Below the pieces are notes generated by a model, which saw only the letters and a list, made by a program, of their open reading frames with translations, had not been told where the DNA came from and searched no databases. From contig VCJN01001647.1 in assembly GCA_006384855.1 (NCBI GenBank), positions 1-64,000 on the forward strand: a stretch of DNA of 64,000 nucleotides, given 5' to 3'. The DNA comes from Tetraselmis striata (lineage: Eukaryota; Chlorophyta; Chlorodendrophyceae; Chlorodendrales; Chlorodendraceae). This document shows positions 33,219 to 50,227 of this stretch, one piece after another. Position numbers and translations under genes: made by a program. The number at the start of each line of letters is the position of its first letter. Within the stretch, counting starts at the first letter, position 1.

Positions 33219-36200
33219 TCATCTACTACGGGATGCAGCAGCCAGCCAGCCGCCCGCAAAGCCCACGAGCCCGGCAGCCAGCGCCACCCCAAGGTAGCTC
33301 GACCCCGGGGCGGCATCCTCCAGGCCTGCCAGGTACGGCAGCAGCAGCCCCGGGGGCGCCGCCTTGGCCGGCGCGGTGGCGACCGCCTCGTCGACGGCCC
33401 ACTCCTCGTACCCGGCCTGCCCCCCTCCATGCTCCTCTTCCTCCTCCCCATACTCCTCCTCCTCCTCCTCCTCCTCTTCCGCTCCAAACTGCCCCCGCAA
33501 CTCCGCCAGATCGGTCGTGAGTTGTATCTGCAGCGGGGCAGCGAGGCGACAGCAGCGTGAGGCGCAGGCCGGCGCCGTGCAGAGCATTCTTGCGCACACT
33601 CACACCCTGAGGAGCAGCTTTGCTGCCGAGTGCGTCAACACCTCACTCGCGCCCAATTCTCAGGCACAAATATAAGCGGCAGCCAAATATATTTTGTTAA
33701 ATTAACCCCAAAAGTGCGCGAAGGGTGGCGTGATGTGTAGGACTGCATGTCGTGTCGGTATGTATGGGAGCCACTGCAATTTGTTGCCACTTTGGGCACG
33801 TAAATGGCGGTGGATCAGAATGTTTTGGGGACTGCGACACGTTAGCGGTGGCAGAGAGACACAGGTGTCCGCTGGTGGTGGTGATGGTGAGGGGATGCCC
33901 ATGCCGGAGGGAGCAGGTGGTGGTCCATGGGAAAGGGGGGGGGGGGGGGGGGGACTCTAATCGAGCATGGAGTGGGAAAGTAGGAAACAGGGGAAGTGGT
34001 GTGTGTGTGTGTGTGTGTGTGTGTGTCGGTGGATGAGTGGGTGGGTGGGTGTGTCTGTGGTTGTATCTCCGTGTGTTGCTGGGTTGGGTGGGGTACGATG
34101 GGGGAGGGAGGTGGGGGGGTTCGCACCAGGCTCTCCAGCTCCTGCGCGTCCAGCAACGTCTGCTCCGTGACATCCACGTGCCTCAGGATGTTGAGGAAGT
34201 GGCCAATCTCCGCCGGCGAGCCTACCGGGCACGCAGATACAACGCCAGCCCCAATCAGCAAGGGGGTCACAGGGAGCAAGCGGGGGGTGCCCGGGGGGGG
34301 GGGGGGGGGGGGGGGAGGGGGGGCTGCCGCCGCACCAAAGGCCAGCTCCAGCTTGCCCCACACCGCGACGCGCGAGGTGCTGTCGACCCACATCTGCTTC
34401 TGCAGCCCCCGCATCGAGTACAGAAACTCCATGCCCCGCGACACCTGGGCGCGGAGGGGGGGCGGACAAGGGGGTGAGGGAGCAGCCAGGGGGAGCGGCA
34501 GCCGCCTGTCTGCTGCACGCTGCCCTCACGCAACTCTCTTTCACGAATGTGCAGATCCTGAGGTGCACCTTGAGCCGGTACGAGGTGAAGCCGGGGCACT
34601 TGCTGCGGAACTTTGGCGACGGCGGCTCATAGCGCAGCGTCAGCATGAGGTCGCACTCCAGCACGCGGGCGCCTGGGTGGCAGAGGGACACCGCGAGTGG
34701 GGGGGGGGGGGGGGGGTGAGGGTGGGACGGTGCGGTCCGTCAACAAGCGCCAAAGAGATACGGGTGCCGGCGCGGAGACACCAACACTGCGCACAGGAAC
34801 CTGCCCGACCTGCCAGAGGTCAAACATGGGCGAGATGGCACAGTGGGACCCGCGGCGAATGTCCCCACTGGTCGCATGCACCCCGGATTTGAGTATCTGG
34901 TGTTGACATGGTGACATGTTGGTGACATGCTCAGGATGGCTACCGCGAGATACCATTCCGGTGGGCTTGCCGATCCATAAATACAAATGGCTGTCTTACC
35001 ACACCGCGCCGATGCCGCCTTGGTGCTTCCGCGGCGTGTTCTGTTATATTTCGACTGTGTTATCGATGTTTCCTCTCAGGGGGGGGGCAACAACCATCAC
35101 TACGCCCCAACCGGAAGTGTGTTTCCGGTGCCTCTGTCCACCTGCCCAACTCGCGATGCAGCTGGAAGCCTGAGAGGATCCATGCCGAGCGCTGAGCGCA
35201 ACACGGGGTCGCTGCCTCTGCCGGGTCGCTGCCTATGGGCTGGGATATGTACGCGGGCCTCGTTGGCGCTTCATCGGGACACCTCCATGGCTTGCGACCC
35301 GGGTGCTGGTCCCCTGGATGTGCGAATCAACCCAGTGTGCCCCTCCCCCCCCCCCCCCCCCCCAAACCGTACCTCTCCCCTTCTGGGCCAAATTTACTGT
35401 CAGGGGGGGGGAGGGGGGTCGAGGGGGGATAAGAGGAGCTTACCTGTGCCGGCTTGGGGTGACGTCGGGGGGCTATGGTCGCCCGCGACCGCCCACTCCC
35501 TGGCCATCGGTAGCTCCACGATGTACCTGGCACCCGCAGGCAGCGGGCGGATGGGGGTTGGCATGGAGGGGGGGGGGGGGAGGGGGGGGGGGGGGGGGGG
35601 GGAGAAGCTGGGCGCTGCCCGCTGGGGGGAGGGGCATAGGCAATGCAGTAGCGGGGGCGGCGGCTCACCCGAAGAACTGGAAGGTGGGGCGGTGCACCCC
35701 GCTGGCTTTGATGATCTGCTCCACGATGAAGATGCGGCGGTAGCCTGCGCACCGCAGTGCGAGCGTCATCAGAGTTTGGGAGGGTGTCCTAAAATGGACA
35801 TCAGAGATGGAAACATTGAATACATAATCCGTTTTGAATGACCATTGAAAACAATCAGTTTTGTGTTCTCAGTGGCAGCGCCTAAGCATGCAGGGACTGG
35901 CGGACTGGCTGGATGGCGGGGGGGTTACGCCGCACCCGCGGAGGTGAAGATGGCGGGGCTGGGCTCCACGTCGATGCCCATCACCAAGCTGTCCTCGCCG
36001 CCGCCGCCGCTGCCGCCGGATGCGTCCATCGCCGCCTGGCTGTGCCCCGACGCCTCCTGCGCGCCGCGCTCCGTCGGGTCGTCGAAGCCGTCCGCGTCGC
36101 CGCCGTCCTCCTGGATCTCCAGCTCCTCGTCGTTCATGTCTGGCTCGGCCGCGAAGCCGCCGTTCTCCTGGCGGGAGTGAGGGGGTCAGGGGAGGAGAGA

Positions 36201-36953
36201 AGAATGGGGGGGAAGGGGGGGTGGGGGGGGGGGGGGGGGGGGGGGCATGTCCACACGGCGCGCGTCGGGCTGGGAATGCAATGGTGTGACTGGCTTGCTC
36301 CTGTGGGCTGCCATTTTGGCTCTGATGAAGCATGGTAATGAACCTGGGGAGGGAATAGAGGCTGCAAGGGGATGGCGGCGTGCAGCATGCCACGATGAAT
36401 GCAGGGAGGATGGGGGTATGGGGGCCGGCATGGAGGGCTGGGGGAGGGAGGGGAGGGGGGGGAAGGTTGGCAGCCGGAGTAGAAGGTCAGCAGCCGGGGG
36501 ACAGCGGGGAGAGCTGTCCCCCCTCCGTACCCCTCCCAACCCATCCATACCCCGCTGTAAGCCCCCCGCCACCGCCGCATGAGTTGTGTTCCCACTGGGA
36601 TGGGTCCATGGTTGCTCGCGGTGGGGGGGTGGGGGGGGGGGGGGGGGGGGATCCCCCATGTGCGCTCCGCGTGCACATACGGACGGTGATGCATTCATGC
36701 AACACCGCAAGGGGTAATGCTCCTCCAGGCGCGCTTATGCACTCGGCAAGTACCGCCTCCCCTCCCCCACATCCTCCTCTCTCTGACTTTATACACCCCG
36801 CCTGCCTCCCCGGTAGTAAAGGCGCTGTGCCGTAGTAGGCGCGCTCCTGAAGAGGGTCTATCCGTGCGAGGATCGAGTGCGAGGGGGATGATGGTGTGGG
36901 GGGGGGGGGGGGGGGGGGAGGGGCACCTGCGCGGGCACAGCGCCGTCCGTCAT
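33219..36953 (-). CDS. Unknown tail-anchored membrane protein, 344 residues, complete
   Basis: I do not recognise the family. Eight minus-strand exons give one continuous frame with every intron phase agreeing: 36953-36927, 36167-35936, 35744-35669, 35526-35444, 34672-34569, 34444-34336, 34221-34127 and 33527-33219. The start is the 9-codon exon MTDGAVPAQ. An acidic region follows (MNDEELEIQEDGGDADGF), then a folded middle part (GYRRIFIVEQIIKASGVHR, YIVELPMAREWAV, LECDLMLTLRYEPPSPKFRS, GMEFLYSMRGLQKQMWVDS, EIGHFLNILRHVDVTE). A Glu-rich stretch at about residues 255-280 precedes a single C-terminal hydrophobic helix (YLGVALAAGLVGFAGGWLAA) ending in SRSR. One helix at the very C-terminus with a cytosolic domain implies post-translational insertion into ER, mitochondrial or plastid outer membrane. 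Nearly every intron contains a long G/C run. It is divergent from MCM3. Confidence 0.75.
34000..34026. repeat. (GT)n microsatellite
   Basis: GT dinucleotides in the last intron of the tail-anchored protein gene, next to a 19-nt G run (33935-33953). Confidence 0.9.
36898..36918. repeat. 21-nt G run abutting a splice donor
   Basis: On the transcript strand the first intron of the tail-anchored protein gene starts GTGCCCCTCC and continues as a C tract. Confidence 0.85.
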
Positions 36954-38560
36954 TTGGCGCGATGTGTGTCGCGTCGTTGGCGCGAAGGGAGTTGGTTGTT
37001 GAGATTCGAGCCCCGCTCGCGCGGTGTGTGTGGGGGAGGAGGGAGGGTGAGCGGCTGAGAAGCGCCGCCTGCTCGATCCCTTTGCTTCCTGAGTGCGCGT
37101 AGCTAGATCGACAGAGGCCGTATAGATAGAGGGGGCGTCACGGGGCACCCGGAGGGTTCAGTGCTGGCGGCACGTGATGGGTGGGTGAATGACTGGCGGT
37201 GACGGGCCCGCTACGGGGGTACGGGTACACTAGTTCTGGCAAATCCGGGTTGTGGAGGTAATACCCTAGCAAGACCCTAGTATTGGGTTACACGTGACCT
37301 ATAGACCTCAAGCCCTATCGCCGCCCGCTGAAGACGGACGCGCGGTGACGACGCGGCGAGCTGGGCGCTAACTAATGTACAAGTACAACAATTCAAATCT
37401 CCCTATATTATGACAGTGTAAGCGCTACATGGCTGTCGCGCGCGCACTCGCACGGATGAGATGCAGGGAGTACTTTGTGATGTGTGTGATTTGAATTCAA
37501 ATATAGATTTCAGAGACGATGGTGAAGCGCCTTCTTATTGTGATGCACGCGCACAGGCGTCGCGCCGTCCGCCCGCACTGTGCTCATCCGCGCGCAGTTC
37601 GGCACATCAGTCTCCACTCTCTCGCAATCAACCTCCCAACGCCGCGCCGACAAGTACCTACCGCTTGCTCCCGGCAGAACAGCCAACCCAACAGGTGCTT
37701 ACTCGCAAGCTGACACCCCCTCCCCTCCTGTGCCCCACCCTGCCCCGTCGAACACGGTATCCCCCTCTATACTGCCTCCGCCACCGGGTGTGTGTGTGGG
37801 GGGGGGGGGGGGGGGGGATCCGTTAGTGGCGCGCCCACCGCCGCCCGCCGCTCGACTTTGCTAGCTAGCTACGCTAATCGTACGGTCTGACGGAACCAGG
37901 GTGGCGACGCGGCCGCACCTCATTCTCCCTTCCCTGCGCCGGGAACGGTATATGCGCCACTTCCCTGGTCCATCGGCCGAGGGAAGAAGGTTTGGAGGCC
38001 CGGCGGCGGGGGGGGGGGGGGGGGGGGGGTCAGCCTCTCACGCCGCCAGTCTCCCGCGATCTGCGGCGTGCTGTCGCCTCGCCACCCTGCCGCCTGTTTC
38101 GAGTGGGAAACCCCCTACTCTCTACCTCCCACGGCCAGGCAAAGTTTCACACGCACCCGTTCGTCTGGCCCATCCCCGGTCAATCATCCTGTTTCTCGCG
38201 GCCGAACCCCCGGATCGCCCTCTGCAGCACGCTCGGCCGTGTCGAGCTCCCCCCGCAACCGCCAACCCTTCCCTCGGGCAACCTTGTAGTTCATCAGCCC
38301 TCTTCAAATTTTGCGAGCTCGAAACCCCTTCCCCCCCCGACCGAGAGCCCGCTCAAATATGAGACCCTCGCCGGCCCGCCATCGATGCGTCCATGCAGTC
38401 GCGTATGGAGGACGTAGCGAGGCCCCGCTGCCTGCGATCGCGTGTGTCCGTGAGTTGGGACGCTGTCGTTGACAAGCCAACCCCGCCCCCCCCCCCCCCC
38501 CCCTCTTGCATCGCGCGGGTAGTGCTGTGGCAGGGCGCCCAGCGAAGCGAATTGGTCGCC
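36954..38560. promoter_or_regulatory. Shared divergent upstream region of the tail-anchored gene and MCM3
   Basis: The two start codons face away from each other with about 1.6 kb between them. The stretch contains G runs at 37798-37817 and 38009-38029 and a C run at 38485-38503. The last is followed by TTGCATCGCG and a CAG just before the MCM3 start, so part may be a 5' UTR intron. No TATA box is identified. Confidence 0.4.
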
Positions 38561-41736
<3,176 letters not shown>

Positions 41737-41863
41737 GCAGTCCCGCCAACACGACCAAGACCCCCCCCACCCCCCCCCCCTTTTCTTCCTCATCCTCCTT
41801 GTAGTGCTAGTTCCCGGCACAGCAATCTGGCCTCTGCTCAATAGTTACCAGCAAAGGAGGCAT

Positions 41864-41868
41864 TGTAA
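41864..41868 (+). terminator. TGTAA poly(A) signal candidate of MCM3
   Basis: TGTAA lies 128 bp after the stop codon. UGUAA is the usual polyadenylation signal in chlorophyte green algae. The pentamer is short, so chance occurrence is possible. Confidence 0.4.
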
Positions 41869-44800
41869 TTGATGCCGTGTTGTGACTCGTTTCTTTCTGC
41901 AAGCCCCTGAGCGGCCCAAGTCGCAAAGGGTCATTATTTCTTCTAGGCAGAGGGGTGGGGGGAGGGTGCTGCCTGTGCGGCTTTGCGATTCACTGCGCTC
42001 AAGCACAGGTGATTGCCACGGCGCCGTCGCCCATCCATTGACTATCCATCAAACCCGCTCCTCGTTGCTCACCGACACTCGTTGCCGTGCTTCCAAGTAA
42101 TGTGGTAGCGTTCGCTGGCCAAAGTGTTCAAATGCGGACGCCCCCCTTGGTTTAAGCGACGTCGTAATCCTTGCTCAGGCAGCCAGCACAGCAGTAGAAA
42201 AGTCATCAGAAACTGAACGCCAAAACGGTTTCTCTTGAGAGTATTCGCACTCTGTGCATGCATGCATGAGATAATATCGTTATTTATTATGATGTGACTT
42301 GTTCTGTGCAAAAGAAACGGAAAGAGACATGACGGTTGTACATACTGCTACTCGCGTCACCCTACATGATTATGCTTTAGTTACCGCAGCAGGCCGCTTG
42401 CTCCGGGGTGCAGGGGTCTGCCCCGGGGTGCATAGCTCACATCAATGACAGAGCACGTCCAGCACAGAAATGCACGCCCATATCCTCGATCAGAGACCAC
42501 GCTCAGTCGTTTAGAATTCATGCTCCGAAACCACATATGATAAAACTACACGTGTAATAATATGTATGTAAATCTTATTATTTACATGTATGTTTAAACG
42601 GCGATGGACGATATAAAAACGACAATACTGCAACTGCGATGTGACATTGTGACGACTGAATACACTACACGCGGCGCGCGCCGGGGCTGGGACTATATAC
42701 TTATCCACAAAATAACGACCTCGGCATTTTTTCATACAGCCACGCACGGGTGATACATGTATAATTCATACAATGTACATCCATATATACGACCTTCGGC
42801 AGCAGCAGTACGAGGCATTAGCGCCTACTAACGCAGCCCAAATGCACAATGTAATACTATAATACTAATTAATATGTAACAATTATGTTATTCGTCGCAG
42901 CGTGTATACGTGTTATTGCTGCGGCATGCTGTACATACAATTATACAGTAGCAGCAGCCAACAAGTAGTGGTGTATTATATACCACTCGATTGTTACGGG
43001 TAGTGCCGAAGCAATATGCGATAAGAAGCAACACCACGCTAGGCTGTCTGTCAGAGCACAACTGTAGACGAATCAAACGAGCCATAGCGAACTTTTTTAA
43101 TATTGCAAGCCGGGTTTGATCGGTCGCTCGTATATAATAAGGGTTCTTAACTTTATATTTGTATGTTAGTCGCGTGGCGCCTGTAGCATATCGATATTGC
43201 TTGCTTGATGTACAATATTTTGTGATTCTTGTTGCAAATCCGTAAATCGTCGCCGCGCCGCGTTTCATCAGTGCACGGCACGAGTTTATGTATTGCTTAC
43301 TGTTACCCACGTACCGGATGACAAATAATCAAATTTATTCGGCTTACTTGCTGCGCTGTGCCAGCACACACGCATACATACTTGCATGCACTACAATGCA
43401 GACGTGTCAGCTGCATATTAACTATAACATTGTGAATGCAGACTCATATAGCGTTTATGGCTTGTGTAGTGGTCTACTGGCCGCAGACACGCACATGAAT
43501 GATATTTGCATCCATCAGAGTAGCAGGGCTGCATGCTATATGGTCTACGCACGACCCTATGCGGCTTCATGCAGCCGGGGCGTAATGAGCCGATTGGCCT
43601 GGTTCGCCCAGGAAACGAAATTTTCAAATTTAAAGGAATGATAATAATCGTCTTCATCCATGAGACTGCAATCACTCTAGGCAATATGCCGTATGCGGCG
43701 CATTGGAGTCGTTGCAGCGTCGCGGCAACATTATTTCAGCATTAGCCAGAAGGCATATTCGGGTAGTACGACTGCGGGGCATGTCAGTAGTCTGGCGGGG
43801 TGGTGTGTGTGCTGTGCGCAATAATTATACTGTGTAGATACATGAATACTAACTACTATACTGGCTAGGCGGGGTACAACATGTCATCCAATCGGGGTCG
43901 GGTGATGCCTTTTAGCAACCCTTAGGTCTCTGGGATGGGCGCCCCTAGCCACCACCATGCCATAACATAGTACTGGGGCAAGGGGCCGTTTTGTATCGAC
44001 GATATTGATTGATTTTGCATTGTGCGCAACCGTTTATACAATTATCACAGTCCACCTATGTCCATCATGTCTGCGCAGCGCTAGACGTGCATAGCAGGCG
44101 CTGCGCACTAGCACACCAGCGCTCGTGGTGACTCGCTGCTGAATGATGAAGATTTGACGGATCTCGATTATGGCACGGCCATTCTGCACTACTGTGGTAC
44201 TGCCGCGTGAGCTCATAAGTCGGCGCTACTACTCGCGTTTTCAAGGACGTCATCATGGCAGAAAATATATAACTACTGCGTAAGTGCTACATAGAGGCGT
44301 GCAAGTAAACAACATGCTGCCCCGCTCCTGCAACTTTGTAGGTGGAAGAGACGTGAGCGGGAGCAGGAGGACGGCAGCCTACATCTTACAATATGAGGAA
44401 CCTTTGGGCGTATGGCGGCTGCTGATTGTATCTTTCGGAAACGCGATTAAGAGACACGAATCGTGCTAATGCATCGTCATGCTGAACCCACACTACGCTT
44501 ATTGGCGTTCGTATCGCATGCTAACGAACCACCACTACTACTCTTGCTAGACATGGGTGCGATGGGCACTGGCTGTGTTGACACCAGTGTTAGTGCACTA
44601 CTGCATACGTACAGGTAGCCAAGGTATGTTTTAGTACTTAGGCACATATCATCATTGATGGTCCGCACTAGCACAGCGCGCGCGCACTACCCAACACCGC
44701 TTCGCCTGCCCATAGGAGCGTTCGGTGCCCCGGGCCGGCTTACTTCTCTGTAACCAGCCACTCTCCGTGCTTCACGCTTCCTTCCACAGTCCTCAGCTCG

Positions 44801-46115
44801 CGCCGGGACCCGCACATGGCGGGTTAGTAGGGACGCGGCGCCACTATTGCTGCGGACAGCCTTGGCCTTGGGCAGAGTTATGCGGGGATGATGTGGCCGC
44901 ACGCTGGTGTGACATGCAACAGGTACAGCAGCATGTCCTTATATACGAGCAACACTATTATATAGAACTACCGTAGAAAGAAACGGTCTGCGCATAAACA
45001 ACATTTTCGACCCCCACAAAGAGGGAAAACTGTAGAAACGGAGAAATAAACCAGAATACATCACGCATACGTAACGACGAATACTCCGGGGCAACGGAGC
45101 AAAACACCCATTACTTTTTGGCCGCGCGGGCCGCGTATTTAATTCTACCGGTATACCGATAACATTTATATAAACATATACACACACACACACACACACA
45201 TATATAAACCTGCACTGTCGGTAGCTGCTGTGCAATGAATCTCCAGTACCAGCATCCCCTCGCTGGTAGCACCGCGCTCCTGGTTGGGGCTGCTGACTAT
45301 ACAAATATACAAGTGACGCATTTAGGCTTACCATGAAAGCCGCGACAGTCACCCTTCCGTGCGAAACCTCTTGCTGCTATTGGAGCCGTTCCTGTGCTTG
45401 GTGTGCCTGACGAGGGACGATCACGAGCAGCAGTGTGTGTACTACAGTGCGTTGCTGGTAGCCAACGCGGACTGAAATCGCCCGTGACAACATATGTCTT
45501 TCCGCTCACCAATCCCTTTCAATTATCGACGTATTCAGCATCTCCATCACAGCTCTTGCGACTATCAATGTGAATGTGACATGGCGTCTCTAGAGTCCCA
45601 AGAGCAATTGTTGCACCACCTATGTATCGCACACTAATGCCCCGGTATGCAGAATGATTGCCAGCCGCCCCTCAGCTGGCGAGGATGCGCTGCAGTGGGC
45701 CCTAGTTACCATCGCTCGGCTAAACGAGGCACTGCCAAGCGCAACCCGCTGCGCTGTGCTGTCGCCGGACGGGCGTCATCGGCCCAAGGGGCCAGGGAAG
45801 CCCTGGGTTGCCGCCCCCGCGGCATGGCATGCGCCAGTGAACTGGGCACAGCGCGGGCGCCGGCATCGGAAAGCCAAAGGGTTGGGCGCAAGGGCGGGGC
45901 AACAGGAGGCGCAATCTGATGTGCTTCACGCAAAGCCCGTGAGCAGCCAACGCCGTGGAACACACGGCCGGTGGCGGTTTAGCCGCGGCATAGCACGCCT
46001 CCCTCCCTAGCTAAGGGACTGACGATGTTACACGGCTAATGGATGGTGAATGCGCCGCCGGCGAGCGGGCAGCATGGCAGCTGCGATGGCGGCAACGTGG
46101 CGGGGCTATGCGCCC
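41869..46115. other. Intergenic, AT-rich, no gene recognised
   Basis: About 4.2 kb with only short open frames lacking motifs. It includes an AT-rich core (42500-43450), a CA microsatellite (45180-45200) and a GC-richer island (45650-46010) whose open frame is unassigned. Confidence 0.45.
43889..43945. repeat. Dispersed short repeat R3, copy 1
   Basis: CGGGTGATGCC, then TTTAGCAACCC, also present at 61909-61955 in the same orientation with a few differences. No coding content. Confidence 0.6.
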
Positions 46116-49100
46116 TCACTTTTTGGCGCGCAACTTGGCGAGCTCCGCCTTGAGCTTCTGGATCTCGCGCGTCTCAAAGCTGCGGCTGTTCTCGTTGGTG
46201 ACCTGCCGATGCATGGGGCAGGTGCGGAGGGGCATGTTGGCCGGCATGGTGGCTGCACACACAGTGTCTGATTGCGGAGGGTGGCAGGGAACAGGCGGGG
46301 CTGAAGGGGGGAGACACCGATCCCATGAGACCTGGGAGACACATCCGGGTGCCGCCCGATGAACGGTAACCCGCAATACTCGTCTCTTTTCACAAGTTGC
46401 ATTCCTTGCCCGCTGGGTCGAGCGGTGGTCTCTTGTATCAAAGGTCACGAGTTCGGTTCCTGGATCTCCCAATTGGGGCAATATCGACCCGGCGTGTCCT
46501 GGGTTTCCCCGGTTGACGCATTAGCCCGAATGAGGCAATGGTCTACGGGCTATGCCAGACCTACTATGACTGCAGTTGGCGCACGAGGTCAAGTGCTGGG
46601 GCCGATGACCCGGGCGGGCGAACTTAACTCTTTACTTTCACCACTCTGTAAGCGGGCTCGCATGCCACCTTATAAATGGGATATAAGAACAGTTGCTATG
46701 CAATTGTCTAAACTCGACCTCCCACAGGCCGAGTGGGTTTGCTGTTCACAATGTTGTACGTAGCGCGCCAGAGCCCGCCGCACTTGCACATGCATACTCG
46801 TACACAAGCTAGGTAACGGACCGGGAGGGGAGGGGGGGGGGGGGGGGGGCAATGATCTTGTGACACCTGATTCACACACAGACACAGACACAGACACAGA
46901 CACAGACACAGACACAGACACAGACACACACGGGTGTCGCCGAACCCACGGGAACCCTCGACAGCAGTCTCTAAGTGGGCCTGCATGAGATCTATAATAA
47001 GAACAGTGCATACGTATCGCGACTAAACAATTGTCGAAATCCGACCTCCCACAGGCCGGATGGGTTGCTGTTCACCTTGTTGGATGTGCCCGGTGCGCGA
47101 GAGCCCGCCGCACTTGCAGATGCTTAATCATAGAAGTGTGTATAAGCGATGCATAAACGGCAGTCGCTGAGCGGGGCCGGATGGATGGCGCAACGGGCGC
47201 CAGGCATGGCGGAGGCCCCCCCTGACCTGCTTCACCCGCGTCGCGTAGTCCAGCGAGCTCTTGGTCTCCGCGGCGTCCGACGCCAGCGGGCTGACGTTGA
47301 CGACCATCAGCGTCTTGGCATTGCCGCCCAGCGAGTCGCTCATGAGCTGCGTGAGCTTGTGGTTGCGGTACGGCACGAACGACTCCCCGCTCGTCAACGC
47401 CGCCACCACGTCGCCCAGCGCGGACAGCGACTTGTTGATGGCGCGCGCCTCATCCAGACGATCCTGCCGCCACGGCACAGACCACGGGCACATCTCAACA
47501 CTTGATATGTCGTATGGGTTCAAGTTATTATATGTCATTTCTAGGATTTGGGCTCTGTTGCATTTAGGTTCCAGATGTTTTGGTACCTACAGGGTTTATT
47601 GTGTATCTTCGTGTCTCAAATCATCAAGCGTGTCAGCTTGCACCAGGTCAGACTACAATAAAAGCCATTTTCTAATGGAATCGATATTGGAAAAGTGTGG
47701 CAGACCTATCGTTTTCACGCACTGACCGCTCTGCTCTTCCGAAGGCCAAGACAACCTTGACATATTGCTACTCGAGCTGACAAAAGGGAAGGAAAGAGAA
47801 GCAACTCTTAAACTTGCTGGTCGGTATATACACTCGAATGGCGAATGGATGGGTTGGGCGTGGCAGTGGCGATGGTAGCCGGCCGTTGTGTCACCTTGTC
47901 GTTGATGGCACCCGAGCGCCCGACGCGCTCGCTGCCCGCCAGGTCCACGAAGGTGAGCTTGCTGTTTGACTTGGTGCCCAGCGTCAGGTTGGTATGCTCC
48001 ATCAGGATGGTGAAGACGAGGTGGGAGCGGGAGCTCTACGCAGTGGTGGTGGTGGTGGTGGTTGGTTGGTTGGTTGGGAGAGAGGGGGGGGGGGGGGGGG
48101 GGGGGCATGCGCAGTACTTGTCAGTCGACCACGTAAATGTGGCACCGGAATCAGCAACAAATGCTCCGAAACCACGAATCGCGAGAGGGTGGTTTTGGAG
48201 CATGGCGGCTCCGAAACCATATCCGTCGCGGTCCGTGCATCGAAGCCAGATACACAGTATTCGATGGCAGTTTCGACCTTGTATGAACACAGGACCCCTA
48301 CCGCTGTCTCAAAAGCACACATGCCTACATTGGTACCTTACATATAACATACATAACATACATAACACTATAGGAGTGAATTAGGGCAGAGGGGTCCTGA
48401 TCCTTTACTAACGGGCGACATAAGCGGATGGCTGTAGCCATCCGCACAGCTGGCAGTGGTTAACATCCCCAATGGCCAGGACTGCCGCAAAGTATCGAGT
48501 CCAGCAGCACGTTGGCGGCCCCACCTCGGAGTTCATCTTGGTCGCGGCCGTCTTGCGGCCCTCCAGGCCGGTTTTGAACGCTGCCGCCAACTCCTCCTGC
48601 GACGCCACCGCCACCACACGCGCCCCGTCCACGAGCACCGCCCCGTTGGCGTCGCGCTTGATGGCTAGCTTGCCCGAGGCGGAGGGCGCCAGCAGGTCCA
48701 GCAGTGAGTCCTGCGGGGGTGAACACCAAGCAGCGCGGCCACACATCCTTGAGCCACCGGTCAGCATAGGCAAGTCAGAGCATCATCGCAGCCGAGAGGC
48801 ACAACGAGGGCATGGGGGGGGGGGGGGGGGGGTGTAAAGACAGGCTGGAGACATTGTGATAAAGGTGGCGACTGAGGGACTTGTCTCCGGATGGTGGACA
48901 TGAATAGCGTGGATGGATAACATGAACGTGGATGGTGGCATCAGTAAAGGAATAGCAGGGCGCACGTCACTGCTTTCGGATGTGGTCTCAAAGTTGTTAC
49001 TAGCAGGGATACACAAACCGGGCACGCGTTGCGTGGTGTGCGCATTAGAGCTTGATGGCCTGATCGCCCCCGACCATCCATGGCGACCGACCAAGCGGGC

Positions 49101-49530
49101 ACGGCGACTAAGACTACGCAATACTGCGTACACTACAACATGCCAGTTGCCCCGAGCGACCATGTGGAGAACTCCCGGACGGGCGAACTGAATCAGGGCG
49201 AGCCATGCCCTAAGCGCCACCCAATTGACGTGACAAACATAGAAGGCCATCGCCGCACACCTGCCGAAAGGTCGAATGCCGAATGCGTGATCAACATAAG
49301 GCGCTCGGCGCCCTTACTGCTTACTTCAATGAAAGAACCCAGCCTCGTACCGATACTCTGATAGACATCCACCATCATCGCGGAAGGTAGTATAGTTTGT
49401 GCAACACAGCGATAGTACAACACATTACAGATATGTATCGCATGTCGGACCACGTACTGCGTTTAAGGGTGGCTGCTTTGCCATGTATCATCTACTCAAT
49501 GGCAAGATGCTGCTGCTATCCGAGTGGCAG

Positions 49531-49576
<46 letters not shown>

Positions 49577-50170
49577 AAAGGGGGGGGGGGGGGGGGGGTG
49601 AAGGGGCTCATCACCTGGTACAGCTCCAGCATGTAGCATGACACCTTCATCTCCACCGCCGCGTCTGCCGCCTGCGCAAAGATGCCCTCCATCGCGCGCG
49701 GGATGATGCCGGGCGCGGCGGCGGTGCCGGTGATGGTGTGCGTCTTGCCGCTGCCTGTCTGGCCGTAGCAGAAGATGCACACGTTGTAGCCGTCGAAGGC
49801 GGACTGGAGCAAGGACTGCATGGGGAAGTGAGGGGAGTGTCAGCAAAGGAGGGGGTACCTGGCCAGCAGGTGGCTAGGCACACTACACAACTCTGGCAAC
49901 AGTACCCGTAGCGGTGATGATGAAGGGGGGGGGGGGGGGGGGGGGGCAATCGAAGAGGCACACGGGATTCGGCGAGAAAGCGGCCCACACATCCTGACAT
50001 TCGCCCATAATTATCCATTGATTGCACTTTTGATTGAGAGGCGAAACTTCGGGCTGCAGGGTGATAGGTCCAGGGGTGAAGCACTGATTCCGTTAAGGAT
50101 CTGCAACATCACAAGCACGCACCTGGGGGCGTTGGGTTGCACACCTCACGGGCACATGCGGACATGTGAG

Positions 50171-50227
<57 letters not shown>

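Noticed and set aside
36134-36710. Proline-rich open frames at 36 kb
   Set aside because: Poly-Pro arises from translating intronic G/C runs of the tail-anchored protein gene.
45647-46010. GC-rich open frame (118 codons)
   Set aside because: Both strands and several frames are open, no motif is recognised and there are no clear splice partners; treated as unassigned.
46405-46480. Functional tRNA gene
   Set aside because: Box A and B-like motifs are present but the anticodon arm and acceptor stem do not pair.
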